This document shows, in pieces, positions 27,096 through 36,483 of a DNA stretch of 64,000 nucleotides. The notes beneath the pieces are model-generated. The model was not told where the DNA came from and made no database searches. It was given only the letters and a program-made list of their open reading frames with translations. Within the stretch, counting starts at the first letter, position 1, and each line of letters opens with the position of its first letter. This stretch comes from Flavimobilis marinus (GTDB lineage Bacteria; Actinomycetota; Actinomycetes; Actinomycetales; Cellulomonadaceae): contig NZ_FONZ01000002.1 of the NCBI RefSeq assembly GCF_900113055.1, forward strand, positions 496,001 through 560,000. Direction: 5' to 3'. A program made the position numbers and the translations under genes.

Positions 27096-29837
27096 GTGGC
27101 TTCGCACGACGAGACCCGACCACTCATCAATGGCCTGTTGAGCCAGGTCCCCGACTTCGACCCCGCCGAGACCGGCGAGTGGGTCGAGGCGCTGGACGAC
27201 CTGATCGACGAGCGGGGAGGGCCCCGGGCGCGGTACATCCTGCTCAACCTCCTCAAGCGGGCCCGGGAGCGCAGCGTCGCCATCCCGTCCTCGCTGACGA
27301 CGCCGTACGTCAACACGATCGGCGTGCACGAGGAGCCGTACTTCCCCGGCGACGAGGTCATGGAGCGGCGCTACCGCAGCTGGATCCGTTGGAACGCCGC
27401 CGTCATGGTGACGCGCGCCCAGCGTCCCGAGATCGCTGTCGGCGGCCACATCTCGTCCTACGCGTCCGTGGCGACGCTGTACGAGGTCGGCCTCAACCAC
27501 TTCTTCCGCGGCAAGGACCACCCGGGCGGCGGCGACCAGATCTACTTCCAGGGCCACGCCTCCCCCGGCGTCTACGCCCGTGCGCTGCTCGAGGGCCGCC
27601 TGACCGAGCACCAGCTCGACGGCTTCCGCCAGGAGCTGTCCCACGCCGGCGGCGGCCTGCCGTCCTACCCGCACCCGCGCCTGCTGCCCGACATGTGGGA
27701 GTTCCCCACCGTCTCGATGGGCCTCGGCCCGGCGTCGGCGATCTACCAGGCGTGGACCAACCGCTACCTGCACGAGCGCGGCATCAAGGACACGTCCCAG
27801 CAGAGCGTGTGGGCGTTCCTGGGCGACGGCGAGATGGACGAGCCCGAGAGCCGCGGCATGCTCCAGCACGCCGCGCAGCAGCAGCTCGACAACCTGACCT
27901 TCGTGGTCAACTGCAACCTCCAGCGGCTCGACGGCCCGGTGCGCGGCAACGGCAAGATCATCCAGGAGCTCGAGGCACAGTTCCGCGGCGCCGGCTGGAA
28001 CGTCATCAAGGTCATCTGGGGCCGCGAGTGGGACGTCCTGCTCAACGCCGACAAGGACCGCGCGCTCGTCAACCTGATGAACAACACGCTGGACGGCGAC
28101 TACCAGACGTTCAAGGCGAACGACGGCGCCTACGTGCGTGAGCACTTCTTCGGCCGCGACCCCCGCACCAAGGCGCTCGTCGAGAACATGACCGACGACG
28201 AGATCTGGGCGCTCAAGCGCGGCGGTCACGACTACCGCAAGCTCTACGCGGCGTACGCGGCGGCCCAGGCCCACACCGGCCAGCCGACCGTGATCCTCGC
28301 GCACACCATCAAGGGCTACGGGCTCGGCTCCGGCTTCGCCGGCCGTAACTCCACGCACCAGATGAAGAAGCTCAAGAACGCGGACCTCAAGAACCTGCGC
28401 GACTCCCTGCACATCCCGATCACGGACGAGCAGATCGACGCGGACCCGTACCTGCCGCCGTACTACAACCCCGGCACCGAGGATCCCACGATCCAGTACA
28501 TGCTCGAGCGCCGGCGCGCGCTCGGCGGCTTCGTGCCCGAGCGCCGCACCACGTACACGCCGCTGCAGCTGCCGGGCGACAAGACGTACGAGCTGCTCGC
28601 CAAGGGCTCCGGCACGCAGGAGGTCGCCACCACCATGGCGCTCGTGCGGCTGTTCAAGGACCTCGTCAAGGACAAGGAGATCGGCAAGCGCATCGTGCCG
28701 ATCATCCCGGACGAGGCGCGCACGTTCGGCCTGGACTCGATCTTCCCGAGCGCGAAGATCTTCAACACCCTGGGCCAGAACTACCGGTCCGTGGACTCCG
28801 AGCTCATGCTCAGCTACAAGGAGTCCGAGGCCGGGCAGATCATGCACACCGGCATCAACGAGGCAGGCTCGGCGGCCGCGTTCCAGGCCGTCGGCACGTC
28901 GTACGCCACGCACGGCGAGCCGCTGATCCCGTTCTACTTCTACTACTCGATGTTCGGGTTCCAGCGCACGGGCGACCAGTTCTGGGCAGCGGGCGACCAG
29001 CTGACCCGTGGGTTCCTGATCGGCGCGACGGCCGGGCGCACCACCCTCACGGGTGAGGGCCTGCAGCACGCCGACGGCCACTCGCCGATCCTCGCCGGCA
29101 CCATGTCGCACGTCGTGCACTACGACCCGGCGTTCGGCTACGAGATCCGGCACATCGTGCGCGACGGCCTCGCCCGCATGTACGGCGAGGACGGGCGCGA
29201 CCCGGACGTCATCTACTACCTCACCGTCTACAACGAGCCCATGCTCCAGCCGGCCGAGCCGGAGGACGTCGACGTCGAGGGCATCCTCAAGGGCCTGCAC
29301 AAGGTCCACGCCGCGACCGGCGAGGGCCCGCGCGCGCAGATCCTCGCGTCGGGTGTCGGCGTGCTCTGGGCTCTCGAGGCGTCGGAGATCCTGGCGCACG
29401 ACTGGGGCGTCCAGGCCGACGTGTGGTCGGTGACGAGCTGGAACGAGCTGCGCCGCGACGGCCTGCGTGCCGACGAGCACAACTTCCTGCACCCGGGCGA
29501 GGAGCGTCGCGAGGCGTACCTCACGACCAAGCTGCGTGACGCTGGCGGCCCGTTCGTGGCCACGAGCGACTACGACAAGCTGGTCGCGGACCAGGTGCGC
29601 CGCTGGGTTCCGGGCGACTACGCGGTGCTCGGTGCGGACGGGTTCGGCTTCTCCGACACCCGCCCCGCGGCGCGTCGGCACTTCAAGATCGACGGCCCGT
29701 CGACCGCCGTCCGCGTCCTGGCCTCCCTGGCCGAGCGCGGCGAGATCGCGGCGGACGCACCCGCCCAGGCGATCGAGCGGTACCGTCTGTACGACGTGAA
29801 CGCCGGCACGTCGGGAAGCGCCGGCGGCGACTCCTGA
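27096..29837 (+). CDS. aceE: Pyruvate dehydrogenase E1 component, homodimeric type
   Basis: Thiamine-diphosphate enzyme that decarboxylates pyruvate and passes the acetyl unit to the lipoylated E2 subunit. The 913-residue length is that of the single-chain E1 of the AceE type. The thiamine-diphosphate motif begins at GDGEMDE (residues 243-249), and IKGYGLG and THQMKK precede the pyrimidine-binding domain. The start is GTG 27096, six bases after AGAGG; TTG 27090 in the same frame is less well placed. E2 and E3 genes are not in the window, but lipA and lipB are. A perfect 15-bp terminator hairpin follows the stop. Confidence 0.97.
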   Translation: MASHDETRPLINGLLSQVPDFDPAETGEWVEALDDLIDERGGPRARYILLNLLKRARERSVAIPSSLTTPYVNTIGVHEEPYFPGDEVMERRYRSWIRWNAAVMVTRAQRPEIAVGGHISSYASVATLYEVGLNHFFRGKDHPGGGDQIYFQGHASPGVYARALLEGRLTEHQLDGFRQELSHAGGGLPSYPHPRLLPDMWEFPTVSMGLGPASAIYQAWTNRYLHERGIKDTSQQSVWAFLGDGEMDEPESRGMLQHAAQQQLDNLTFVVNCNLQRLDGPVRGNGKIIQELEAQFRGAGWNVIKVIWGREWDVLLNADKDRALVNLMNNTLDGDYQTFKANDGAYVREHFFGRDPRTKALVENMTDDEIWALKRGGHDYRKLYAAYAAAQAHTGQPTVILAHTIKGYGLGSGFAGRNSTHQMKKLKNADLKNLRDSLHIPITDEQIDADPYLPPYYNPGTEDPTIQYMLERRRALGGFVPERRTTYTPLQLPGDKTYELLAKGSGTQEVATTMALVRLFKDLVKDKEIGKRIVPIIPDEARTFGLDSIFPSAKIFNTLGQNYRSVDSELMLSYKESEAGQIMHTGINEAGSAAAFQAVGTSYATHGEPLIPFYFYYSMFGFQRTGDQFWAAGDQLTRGFLIGATAGRTTLTGEGLQHADGHSPILAGTMSHVVHYDPAFGYEIRHIVRDGLARMYGEDGRDPDVIYYLTVYNEPMLQPAEPEDVDVEGILKGLHKVHAATGEGPRAQILASGVGVLWALEASEILAHDWGVQADVWSVTSWNELRRDGLRADEHNFLHPGEERREAYLTTKLRDAGGPFVATSDYDKLVADQVRRWVPGDYAVLGADGFGFSDTRPAARRHFKIDGPSTAVRVLASLAERGEIAADAPAQAIERYRLYDVNAGTSGSAGGDS

Positions 29838-29850
29838 TCTGAGGGTATGG

Positions 29851-29884
29851 CGAAGGCCCGGAACCGAGAGGTTCCGGGCCTTCG
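29851..29884. terminator. Bidirectional terminator between aceE and the TPR-like gene
   Basis: A perfect 15-bp stem (29851-29865 with 29870-29884) with a GAGA tetraloop, 13 bases after the aceE stop. It also lies 38 bases beyond the stop of the convergent gene, so it probably serves both. Confidence 0.85.
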
Positions 29885-29922
29885 TCATGCGCCGGTCCGT
29901 CATGGACATCGGCGGGAGGGGG

Positions 29923-30630
29923 TCAGGGGTGCACGGACCCCGGCGACGCGTCCTCGGCCGCCTTCACGTGCGGTTCCAGCTCCGTGCGGATGGCAGCGAC
30001 GGCGCTGGCGTCCGGGTGCAGGCCCAGGGAGTCCAGGTGGTGCCGCGCCTCGAACGGCCGTCCAGCCTCGATCGCCGCGAGCACGAGCTGACGGCCGACC
30101 TCGGGGTTGTGCTCGCGCGCACGCCAGTGCCCGAGGCCGAGCCCGAGCGCGTCCACGGGCATCTCGGCCTCGCGCAGGACCCCGACGGCCTCCGAGAGCG
30201 CGATCCCCGAGGTGTCACGCTCGGCGGCCGTGGCCAGGCGGCGCACCGCGCCCTCCTTGTCGTCGTCCAGCGAGAGCCGGGCGAGCTCGACCAGGGGGTA
30301 CCAGGCACGCGGGTGACCGGCCAGCTCCTCGGCGAGGGCCCACACCGCGAGGTCACCGCGACGCTTGCGGTCGGCCTCGTAGGTCTCGTCCGGGTGCGGC
30401 GCCGTGAGCGGGTCCTCGGTCTCTCCCGTCTCTGCGGCACGGCGGCGGACGATCTCCACGAGCGCCTGGAACGCCTTGATGTTGTTGGGATCGTCGTTGA
30501 GCATCGCGCGCAGCGCGTCCTCGTGCGGAGCGTCCCCGCGTCGTGGACCTGCCGTCGGGCGGCGGACGCCCACGGTCGAGGCAGAGACGGGTCGCTTGAT
30601 GAGCTGGCGGAGCTTGGGCAGAAGAGCCAT
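29923..30630 (-). CDS. TPR-like hypothetical protein
   Basis: A 235-residue, largely helical soluble protein. Paired-helix repeats resembling tetratricopeptide repeats are visible (DDPNNIKAFQALVEIVRRR, PRAWYPLVELARLSLDDD, NPEVGRQLVLAAIEAG). The N-terminal 40 residues are basic and probably disordered. No enzyme motif. Actinobacteria carry similar proteins of unknown function. It is convergent with aceE and divergent from the sugar-binding lipoprotein gene. Confidence 0.75.
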   Translation of the reverse strand: MALLPKLRQLIKRPVSASTVGVRRPTAGPRRGDAPHEDALRAMLNDDPNNIKAFQALVEIVRRRAAETGETEDPLTAPHPDETYEADRKRRGDLAVWALAEELAGHPRAWYPLVELARLSLDDDKEGAVRRLATAAERDTSGIALSEAVGVLREAEMPVDALGLGLGHWRAREHNPEVGRQLVLAAIEAGRPFEARHHLDSLGLHPDASAVAAIRTELEPHVKAAEDASPGSVHP

Positions 30631-30791
30631 GGGAAGACCCTAGCCGGATCTTTGCGATCCCACAGGTCGACGGGACACCGTCTCAAGCCTGCGCGGTGCC
30701 GACGCGACGCTCACCGGCGGCGCAGACCGCCCGCTGCGCCCCCACCCCCTGCGGTTGCCGCTATGTCCGCTTCGTGCCACCTTGTCCTCAC

Positions 30792-30807
30792 CCGCTCCCG
30801 CGAGCGG
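30792..30807. repeat. Inverted repeat ahead of the sugar ABC operon
   Basis: CCGCTC-CCGC-GAGCGG, six-base arms, about 60 bases upstream of the substrate-binding lipoprotein start. It could be an operator or a leader hairpin. It does not resemble the malE/amylase operator. Confidence 0.3.
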
Positions 30808-30868
30808 AACCGCGAGGACCGCGCCACGCGACAGGCGGGCACGGTCGCAGAGACGAGAGGTGATCGCG

Positions 30869-32263
30869 ATGCGCCGTCGGCCAACCGTGGTGGGAGCCTG
30901 CACGGTCCTCGTCCTGGCAGGGTGCGCCCAGGGCACGAACCCACCCGCACCGTCCGCTCCGAGCGGCGCCGACAACCCGTTCTCGGCCACCACCGAACTC
31001 ACGGGCACCCTCGACGTCATGGGGTTCGGCGCCGGCGACGAGATCGCGACCGTGCGCATGGAGCGCACCAAGGAAGCGCTCGGCGACGTGCAGGTCAACC
31101 TCGTCGAGGGCGACCTCGACATCCAGCAGTTCCTCTCGGCCGTCGCGGCCGGGGACCCGCCGGAGCTCATCTACGCGAACCGCGACCAGATCGGCACCTT
31201 CGCCTCTCGCGGAGCGATCATCCCCCTGACCCAGTGCATCGAGGGCGAGGGCATCGCCGTCGACGACTTCGTGCCCGCGGCCGTGGACCAGGTGACGTTC
31301 GCCGGCGAGCTCTACGGGATCCCCGAGTTCAACTCGATCCAGGTCACCATGGCCAACGCCGACCTCCTCGCCGACGCCGGGCTGGAGATCGCCGACGTCA
31401 ACGGCTCCGACCGCGCGGCTCTCGACGAGGCGACCCAGGCGCTGCACCAACGCGACGGCGGAGACCTCTCAGTGATCGGCTACGACCCCAAACTCCCCGA
31501 GTTCCTCCCGCTGTGGGCGCACGCTGGCGGAGCCGACCTCATCTCCGCCGACGGGCGGACCGCGCAGCTCGACGACCCCGCCGTCGTGGCGGCGCTCGAG
31601 TGGGCGGTCGGCCTGTACGACGCCCAGGGCGGCTTCCCGGTCGTGAAGGCGGTCCGCGACTCGGCCGACTTCTTCGGCAGCGGAAACCAGTTCGCCAGCA
31701 GCACCCTCGGTGCGATGCCGATGGAGCAGTGGTACGTCAACGTTCTCAACGACGTCTCTCCCGACGCGCCCATGGCGTTCGACGCCGTCCGGGCGGCCGA
31801 CGGCGAGCCCGTTGCCTTCGCGAGCGGGTCCGCGTGGGCGATCCCCGCGGGTTCGGACAACCCCGCGGCGGCGTGCCGCTGGGCGCGCGTCATGACGGAG
31901 GTAGACAGCTGGGTCGCCGCCGCCGAGGAGCGCAAGGGCCTGCGCACCGAGGAGGGCAAGACGTTCACCGGCGTGCTGACGGGCAACGCCGTCGCGGACG
32001 AGGCGGTACGAGCCCTCGTCGAGCCGAGCGGGTCGGAGGTCTGGGACAGCGCCGTCGAGGCCATGTACGCCGCGAACGACGCTGCGTTCTCGCTCCCGGC
32101 CAACCCGGCCGACGCGGAGTTCGAGTCCGCCTGGCAGGACGCCGTCAACGCGGTCCTCAACGGCCAGGCGGAGCCGGCCGAGGCGCTTGCGGGCGCGCAG
32201 GAGGTCGCCCAAGAGACGCTCGACGACGCGTGGGCGGCGTGGGACGCGGACGCGGAGAGCTGA
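30869..32263 (+). CDS. Sugar ABC importer substrate-binding lipoprotein
   Basis: A 464-residue family 1 solute-binding protein exported and lipid-anchored (lipobox LAGC near residues 18-21). After a short linker rich in Pro and Ala, the first lobe contains GDPPELIYANRDQIGTFASRG and the hinge strands, and the second lobe includes FASGSAWAIPAGSDNP. GAGAGG stands eight bases before ATG 30869. Two permease genes follow at once, but no ATPase. Family 1 proteins bind sugars or oligosaccharides; the specific ligand cannot be read. The operon has no adjacent glycosidase or dedicated regulator. Confidence 0.9.
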   Translation: MRRRPTVVGACTVLVLAGCAQGTNPPAPSAPSGADNPFSATTELTGTLDVMGFGAGDEIATVRMERTKEALGDVQVNLVEGDLDIQQFLSAVAAGDPPELIYANRDQIGTFASRGAIIPLTQCIEGEGIAVDDFVPAAVDQVTFAGELYGIPEFNSIQVTMANADLLADAGLEIADVNGSDRAALDEATQALHQRDGGDLSVIGYDPKLPEFLPLWAHAGGADLISADGRTAQLDDPAVVAALEWAVGLYDAQGGFPVVKAVRDSADFFGSGNQFASSTLGAMPMEQWYVNVLNDVSPDAPMAFDAVRAADGEPVAFASGSAWAIPAGSDNPAAACRWARVMTEVDSWVAAAEERKGLRTEEGKTFTGVLTGNAVADEAVRALVEPSGSEVWDSAVEAMYAANDAAFSLPANPADAEFESAWQDAVNAVLNGQAEPAEALAGAQEVAQETLDDAWAAWDADAES

Positions 32264-32264
32264 C

Positions 32265-33212
32265 GTGCCCACAGGCACGACGGATCGGCGGACGACGACC
32301 CGGCCCGCCCTGCGCCGGGCCCGACGGCGCGACGCGCGCGCCGCACTCCTCTTCCTCAGCCCGTGGCTGCTCGGCTTCGCGATCTTCACGGCTTGGCCCG
32401 TGCTGTACAGCGGGTACCTCTCGCTCACCGACTACGACGTCCTGAACGACCCCTCGTTCGTCGGGCTCGACAACTACCGCGAGCTCTTCGAGGACCCCAA
32501 GGTCACGCTCGCACTGCGAAACACGTTCTTCTACGTCGCGGTCCAGGTACCGCTCTACGTCCTCGTCTCGCTCGCACTGGCCCTCCTGCTGAACACCGCG
32601 AGCCGCCGGTCGGCCGGGTTCTTCCGGACGGTGTTCTACCTGCCCAACATGACCCCGCCCGTCGCCGTCGGCGTCCTGCTGCTGCTCGTCTTCAACGGCC
32701 AGAACGGCCTGATCAACGAGCTGTTGGGCGCGATCGGCATCGACGGTCCGGCGTGGACGACGGACCCGGACTGGGTGAAGCCCGCGATCATCCTCACCTC
32801 CCTGTGGTCGACCGGCAGCTCGGTGATCATCCTGTTCGCCGCGCTGCGCAACGTGCCGCAGGAGCTGTACGACGCCGCACGCGTCGACGGCGCCAACGCG
32901 TGGCAGCGCCTGGTGCGGATCACGGTCCCGATGATCTCCCCCGCACTGTTCTTCGTGTTCGTCGTGAACACCATCGCGGCGTTCCAGACCTTCACGGAGG
33001 CGTACACCGCGTTCTTCGGGTCGGGGAACACCACCTACAGCAACGACGCCGCGCTGTTCTACGCCATCTACCTGTTCCAGCAGGCGTTCGAGTTCCTCAA
33101 CATGGGCTATGCGTCCGCGATGGCGTGGGTGCTGTTCGTCATCATCATGGTGATCACCGCCATCCAGCTGCTCGTGTCCCGCCGGCTCGTCTACCTGGAG
33201 GGGGACCAGTGA
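32265..33212 (+). CDS. Sugar ABC importer permease, MalF-like subunit
   Basis: A 315-residue inner-membrane protein with six predicted spans after a basic cytoplasmic N-terminus of about 25 residues. The ATPase-contact EAA loop is YDAARVDGANAWQRLVRI near residue 205. It starts at GTG 32265, one base after the stop of the binding protein gene, and overlaps the next permease start by four bases. It forms the heterodimeric channel with its neighbour. Confidence 0.93.
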   Translation: MPTGTTDRRTTTRPALRRARRRDARAALLFLSPWLLGFAIFTAWPVLYSGYLSLTDYDVLNDPSFVGLDNYRELFEDPKVTLALRNTFFYVAVQVPLYVLVSLALALLLNTASRRSAGFFRTVFYLPNMTPPVAVGVLLLLVFNGQNGLINELLGAIGIDGPAWTTDPDWVKPAIILTSLWSTGSSVIILFAALRNVPQELYDAARVDGANAWQRLVRITVPMISPALFFVFVVNTIAAFQTFTEAYTAFFGSGNTTYSNDAALFYAIYLFQQAFEFLNMGYASAMAWVLFVIIMVITAIQLLVSRRLVYLEGDQ

Positions 33213-34165
33213 CCGCTCCCCTGCGCGCCCCCGTCCAGCCCACCGTCGCCGCGGCCACGTCCACCGCTCGCGGTGACGACCCGGGCCGCGACGCCCACGA
33301 CCCGGCAGCGCGTCGCGAGCGGTCGCCCGAGCGTCGCCGACCCCTGGCGGTCCGGATCATCACGACGGTCCTCCTCCTCGCGTGCGCCGTGGTCTTCACG
33401 TATCCGTTCCTGTGGCTGCTGAGCGCCTCGCTCAAGCCCCGCGGCGAGGTCTTCGACAACCGTCTGCTGCCCGAGACCCTCACGTTCGAGAACTACCTCG
33501 ACGTGTGGCAGGAGGCGCCCATGCTCCTCTGGCTGGGCAACACGCTGCTCGTCACGGTGCTGGCGGCGGTCACCGTGACGGTCTCGAGCGCCCTGGTCGC
33601 GTGGGGCTTCGCGTACTTCCGCTTCCGCGGGCGCGGTGCGTTGTTCGCCCTGGTGCTCGCCACGATGATGCTGCCCGGCGCGGTCACGATGATCCCCACG
33701 TTCCTGATCTGGAACTCGCTCGGGGCCGTCAACACGCTCACCCCGCTGTGGGCCGGGAACCTGTTCGGGAGCGCGTTCTACATCTTCCTCCTTCGCCAGT
33801 TCTTCCTCGGTCTGCCCCGGGAGATATTCGAGGCCGCTCGGGTCGACGGCGCGAACAACTGGCGCATCTTCTGGCAGATCGCGATGCCGCTGACGCGTCC
33901 AGCACTCGTAGTCACCCTGATCTTCGAGTTCCAGACGGCGTGGACCGACCTGATGCGGCCGCTGATCTACCTGCGCGACTCGGACAAGTTCACCATCCCG
34001 CGTGGGCTCAAGTCGCTGCTCGACCAGTTCGGGTTCGGGGGCGAGTGGCACTGGGAGATCGTCATCACGGCGAGCGTCCTGACCACCATCCCGATGATCG
34101 TGTTGTTCTTCCTTGCCCAGCGCCACTTCGTCGAGGGCGTCGCGACTACCGGCACCAAGGGCTGA
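33209..34165 (+). CDS. Sugar ABC importer permease, MalG-like subunit
   Basis: A 318-residue protein with six predicted spans. A long N-terminal tail of about 45 residues, rich in Arg, Ala, Asp and Pro, precedes the first span and looks disordered. The EAA loop is FEAARVDGANNWRIFWQI near residue 207. The start is GTG 33209 inside the end of the first permease gene. No ATP-binding subunit follows; Actinobacteria commonly power several such importers with one shared MsiK ATPase, which would have to be elsewhere. The next gene is the fatty-acid regulator with its own promoter. Confidence 0.93.
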   Translation: MTAPLRAPVQPTVAAATSTARGDDPGRDAHDPAARRERSPERRRPLAVRIITTVLLLACAVVFTYPFLWLLSASLKPRGEVFDNRLLPETLTFENYLDVWQEAPMLLWLGNTLLVTVLAAVTVTVSSALVAWGFAYFRFRGRGALFALVLATMMLPGAVTMIPTFLIWNSLGAVNTLTPLWAGNLFGSAFYIFLLRQFFLGLPREIFEAARVDGANNWRIFWQIAMPLTRPALVVTLIFEFQTAWTDLMRPLIYLRDSDKFTIPRGLKSLLDQFGFGGEWHWEIVITASVLTTIPMIVLFFLAQRHFVEGVATTGTKG

Positions 34166-34194
34166 CGCCGGCGACGCGCCGAACGCACACACCG

Positions 34195-34216
34195 CCGTTT
34201 GTCGACTTCGTACAAC
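34195..34216. promoter_or_regulatory. Candidate operator upstream of the PucR-type regulator
   Basis: CCGTTTGT-N9-ACAAC. The ends form an inverted repeat (TTGT/ACAA). The same 22-base pattern recurs upstream of fabD at 35448-35469. It lies 10 bases upstream of TATGCT (34226-34231), the probable -10, so it overlaps the expected -35 region; autoregulation is likely. Confidence 0.65.
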
Positions 34217-34238
34217 GACCGGCCGTATGCTCGACGCC

Positions 34239-35426
34239 ATGTCACGTCCCGCCACGGATCCGGTCGACCCGGCAGCCGAGTCCGAGCCGCTCCGGCGGGT
34301 CCGGGAAGGCACCGGTCTGCTCACCACCGCGGCGCTGCGCCGCGTCGACGCCGAGCTCGCCTGGCACCGGGAGCTGCCTGCCGAGGAGCGGTCCTGGATG
34401 GGCCTCGTCGTGCAGGCGGCAATCACGTCGTTCGTCTCCTGGTACGCCCAGCCCACGGGAGCCCCGACCGGCGTCTCTGACATCTTCGCGTCGGCTCCCC
34501 CCGAGCTCACCCGGACCATCTCGCTCCAGCACACGCTGCAGCTCGTGCGCGTGATCGTCGACGTCGTCGAGACCCACTCCGACCACCTGGCCGTGCCGGG
34601 GGGCGAGCGGGACCTGCGCGAGGCGGTGCTCCGGTACTCCCGCGAGGTCGCCTTCTCCGCCGCCGAGGTCTACGCCCGCGCCGCCGAGGTGCGCGGCGCG
34701 TGGGACGCCCGCCTCGAGGCGCTCGTCGTGGACGCCCTCATGCGCGGGGAGTCGGACGACTCGCTGCGCTCACGCGTCGCTGCGCTCGGCTGGAGCGGCC
34801 ACGGCAGCGCGCTCGTGATGGTGGGGACCACCGAGACCAAGCTCGACGACGTCAAGGCGGCGGAGCTGCGGCGCGCGACCCGCCGCGCCGTGGGTGACTC
34901 GCTCGTCGGCATCCAGGCGGACCGCGTCGTGCTCGTGCTGGGCGGTGCGGGCGACCTGCTCGAGGCGGCCCAGTCGCTCGTCCCTCGGTTCGGCCCAGGC
35001 CCTGTGGTCATCGGTCCGCTGGTCCCGGACATCGCGGAGGCCGGGCGCTCGGCGACGGCCGCCCTCGCCGGCATCGCCGCGGCGCGGGCGTGGCCCCAGG
35101 CGCCGCGCCCGGTGCAGGCGGACGACCTCCTGCCCGAGCGCGTGCTGATCGGCGACCTCTCGGCGCGTCACACCCTGATCGACCAGGCCTTCGAGCCGCT
35201 GCGCGCGAGCACCGGCTCGGTGCTCGAGACGCTCTCGGCCTACCTCGGGACGGGCCGGTCGCTGGAGGCCGCGGCGCGGTCGCTGTACGTGCACCCCAAC
35301 ACGGTCCGGTACCGCCTGCGCAAGGTCGCGGAGCTCACGGGCTGGGACCCGCTCGACGCACGAGAGTCGTTCGTGCTCCAGGTCGCGCTCGCGCTGGGCG
35401 AGCTGCAGGACGGACCCACGCCCTGA
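34239..35426 (+). CDS. PucR/CdaR-type regulator, FasR-like
   Basis: A 395-residue transcription factor. The C-terminal helix-turn-helix of the PucR type reads LEAAARSLYVHPNTVRYRLRKVAELTG near residues 345-371. The middle region (about 150-290) is the GGDEF-like sensory domain of the family. In Streptomyces the gene in this position encodes FasR, which activates the fatty-acid synthase operon, and mycobacteria carry a homologue between aceE and fabD. TATGCT lies seven bases before the ATG, so the transcript should be leaderless. The shared operator in front of this gene and fabD supports the same role here. Confidence 0.87.
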   Translation: MSRPATDPVDPAAESEPLRRVREGTGLLTTAALRRVDAELAWHRELPAEERSWMGLVVQAAITSFVSWYAQPTGAPTGVSDIFASAPPELTRTISLQHTLQLVRVIVDVVETHSDHLAVPGGERDLREAVLRYSREVAFSAAEVYARAAEVRGAWDARLEALVVDALMRGESDDSLRSRVAALGWSGHGSALVMVGTTETKLDDVKAAELRRATRRAVGDSLVGIQADRVVLVLGGAGDLLEAAQSLVPRFGPGPVVIGPLVPDIAEAGRSATAALAGIAAARAWPQAPRPVQADDLLPERVLIGDLSARHTLIDQAFEPLRASTGSVLETLSAYLGTGRSLEAAARSLYVHPNTVRYRLRKVAELTGWDPLDARESFVLQVALALGELQDGPTP

Positions 35427-35447
35427 GCCGGCGGCCGGAGTCAGCAT

Positions 35448-35469
35448 CCGTTTGTAGGAAGCGCACAAC
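35448..35469. promoter_or_regulatory. Candidate FasR-like operator upstream of fabD
   Basis: CCGTTTGT-N9-ACAAC, the same pattern and spacing as at 34195-34216, 66 bases before the fabD start. A further small palindrome, CGTCG-GA-CGACG, follows at 35472-35483. It is a good candidate for the activator site of the fab operon. Confidence 0.65.
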
Positions 35470-35535
35470 ATCGTCGGACGACGTTCGTGCGCGTCGCAGC
35501 GCGCACCTGGACCCTGCGACGGGCAAGGTTGACGA

Positions 35536-36483
35536 GTGATCGCCGCACTGTGCCCTGGACAGGGCTCCCAGACCCCCGGAATGCTCGCCCCCTGGCTCGA
35601 GCTGCCCGGCGCCAGCGAGCGCCTCGGCGCGTGGAGCGAGGCTGCCGAGCTCGACCTCGTAGCGCTCGGGACGACCGCCGACGCCGACACGATCCGGGAC
35701 ACTGCGGTCGCCCAGCCGCTCATCGTCGCGGCGTCGCTGCTGTCCTACCGCACGCTCGCGTCGGAGGTCGGTGACGTCGTCGGCCTCGTGGCTGGCCACT
35801 CCGTGGGCGAGCTGAGCGCGGCGGCGGTCGCGGGCGTGCTCGACGACGCCCAGGCGATCGCCCTGGTCGCTGCACGTGGCCGCGCCATGGCGCGGGCCGC
35901 GACCCTCGCGCCGTCGGGCATGAGCGCCGTCGTGGGCGGCGACCCCGACGAGGTCCTCGCCGCGATCACCGCGGCCGGCCTGCACGCGGCAAACGTCAAC
36001 GGAGGCGGACAGGTGGTCGCCGCCGGCGGGACCGCCGAGCTCGAGGCGCTCGCCGCTGCCCCACCCACCCGCGCCCGCGTGATCCCGCTGCCGGTCGCCG
36101 GCGCGTTCCACACGCCGTACATGGACGCCGCTCGGGACGAGTTCGCGGCGGCGGTCCACGCGGTCACCGCACGCGACCCGCGCCTGCCCCTGCTCTCCAA
36201 CGCCGACGGCGGCATGATGCCGGCGGACGGAGCCGCCGTGCTCGAGCGCCTGCTCGCCCAGGTCACGGCGCCGGTGCGCTGGGACCTGTGCCAGGCCACC
36301 CTGGGCGAGTCCGGAGCCACCGCGCTCATCGAGCTCGCCCCCGGGGGCGTGCTCACCGGCCTGGCCAAGCGCGCGCTGCGCGGCACCCCCGCCGTCGCGA
36401 TCCGCACGCCCGAGGACCTCGACGACGCGCTCGCGCTCGTGCGTGCCACCCCTGCCCCCACCACAGACGAGGAGCGCGCGTGA
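35536..36483 (+). CDS. fabD: Malonyl-CoA:ACP transacylase FabD
   Basis: Loads malonyl groups onto acyl carrier protein for fatty-acid elongation. The 315-residue protein has the N-terminal GQGSQ motif, the nucleophile elbow GHSVGE (Ser89) and the catalytic histidine in AFHTPYM. The start is GTG 35536. It overlaps fabH by four bases and heads the operon fabD-fabH-acpP-fabF. Ketoacyl reductase, dehydratase and enoyl reductase genes are not in the window, as is usual for actinobacterial type II fatty-acid synthesis. Confidence 0.96.
   Translation: MIAALCPGQGSQTPGMLAPWLELPGASERLGAWSEAAELDLVALGTTADADTIRDTAVAQPLIVAASLLSYRTLASEVGDVVGLVAGHSVGELSAAAVAGVLDDAQAIALVAARGRAMARAATLAPSGMSAVVGGDPDEVLAAITAAGLHAANVNGGGQVVAAGGTAELEALAAAPPTRARVIPLPVAGAFHTPYMDAARDEFAAAVHAVTARDPRLPLLSNADGGMMPADGAAVLERLLAQVTAPVRWDLCQATLGESGATALIELAPGGVLTGLAKRALRGTPAVAIRTPEDLDDALALVRATPAPTTDEERA

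Noticed and set aside
27027-29909. Long minus-strand open frame opposite aceE
   Set aside because: Mirror frame of aceE with no recognisable protein family.
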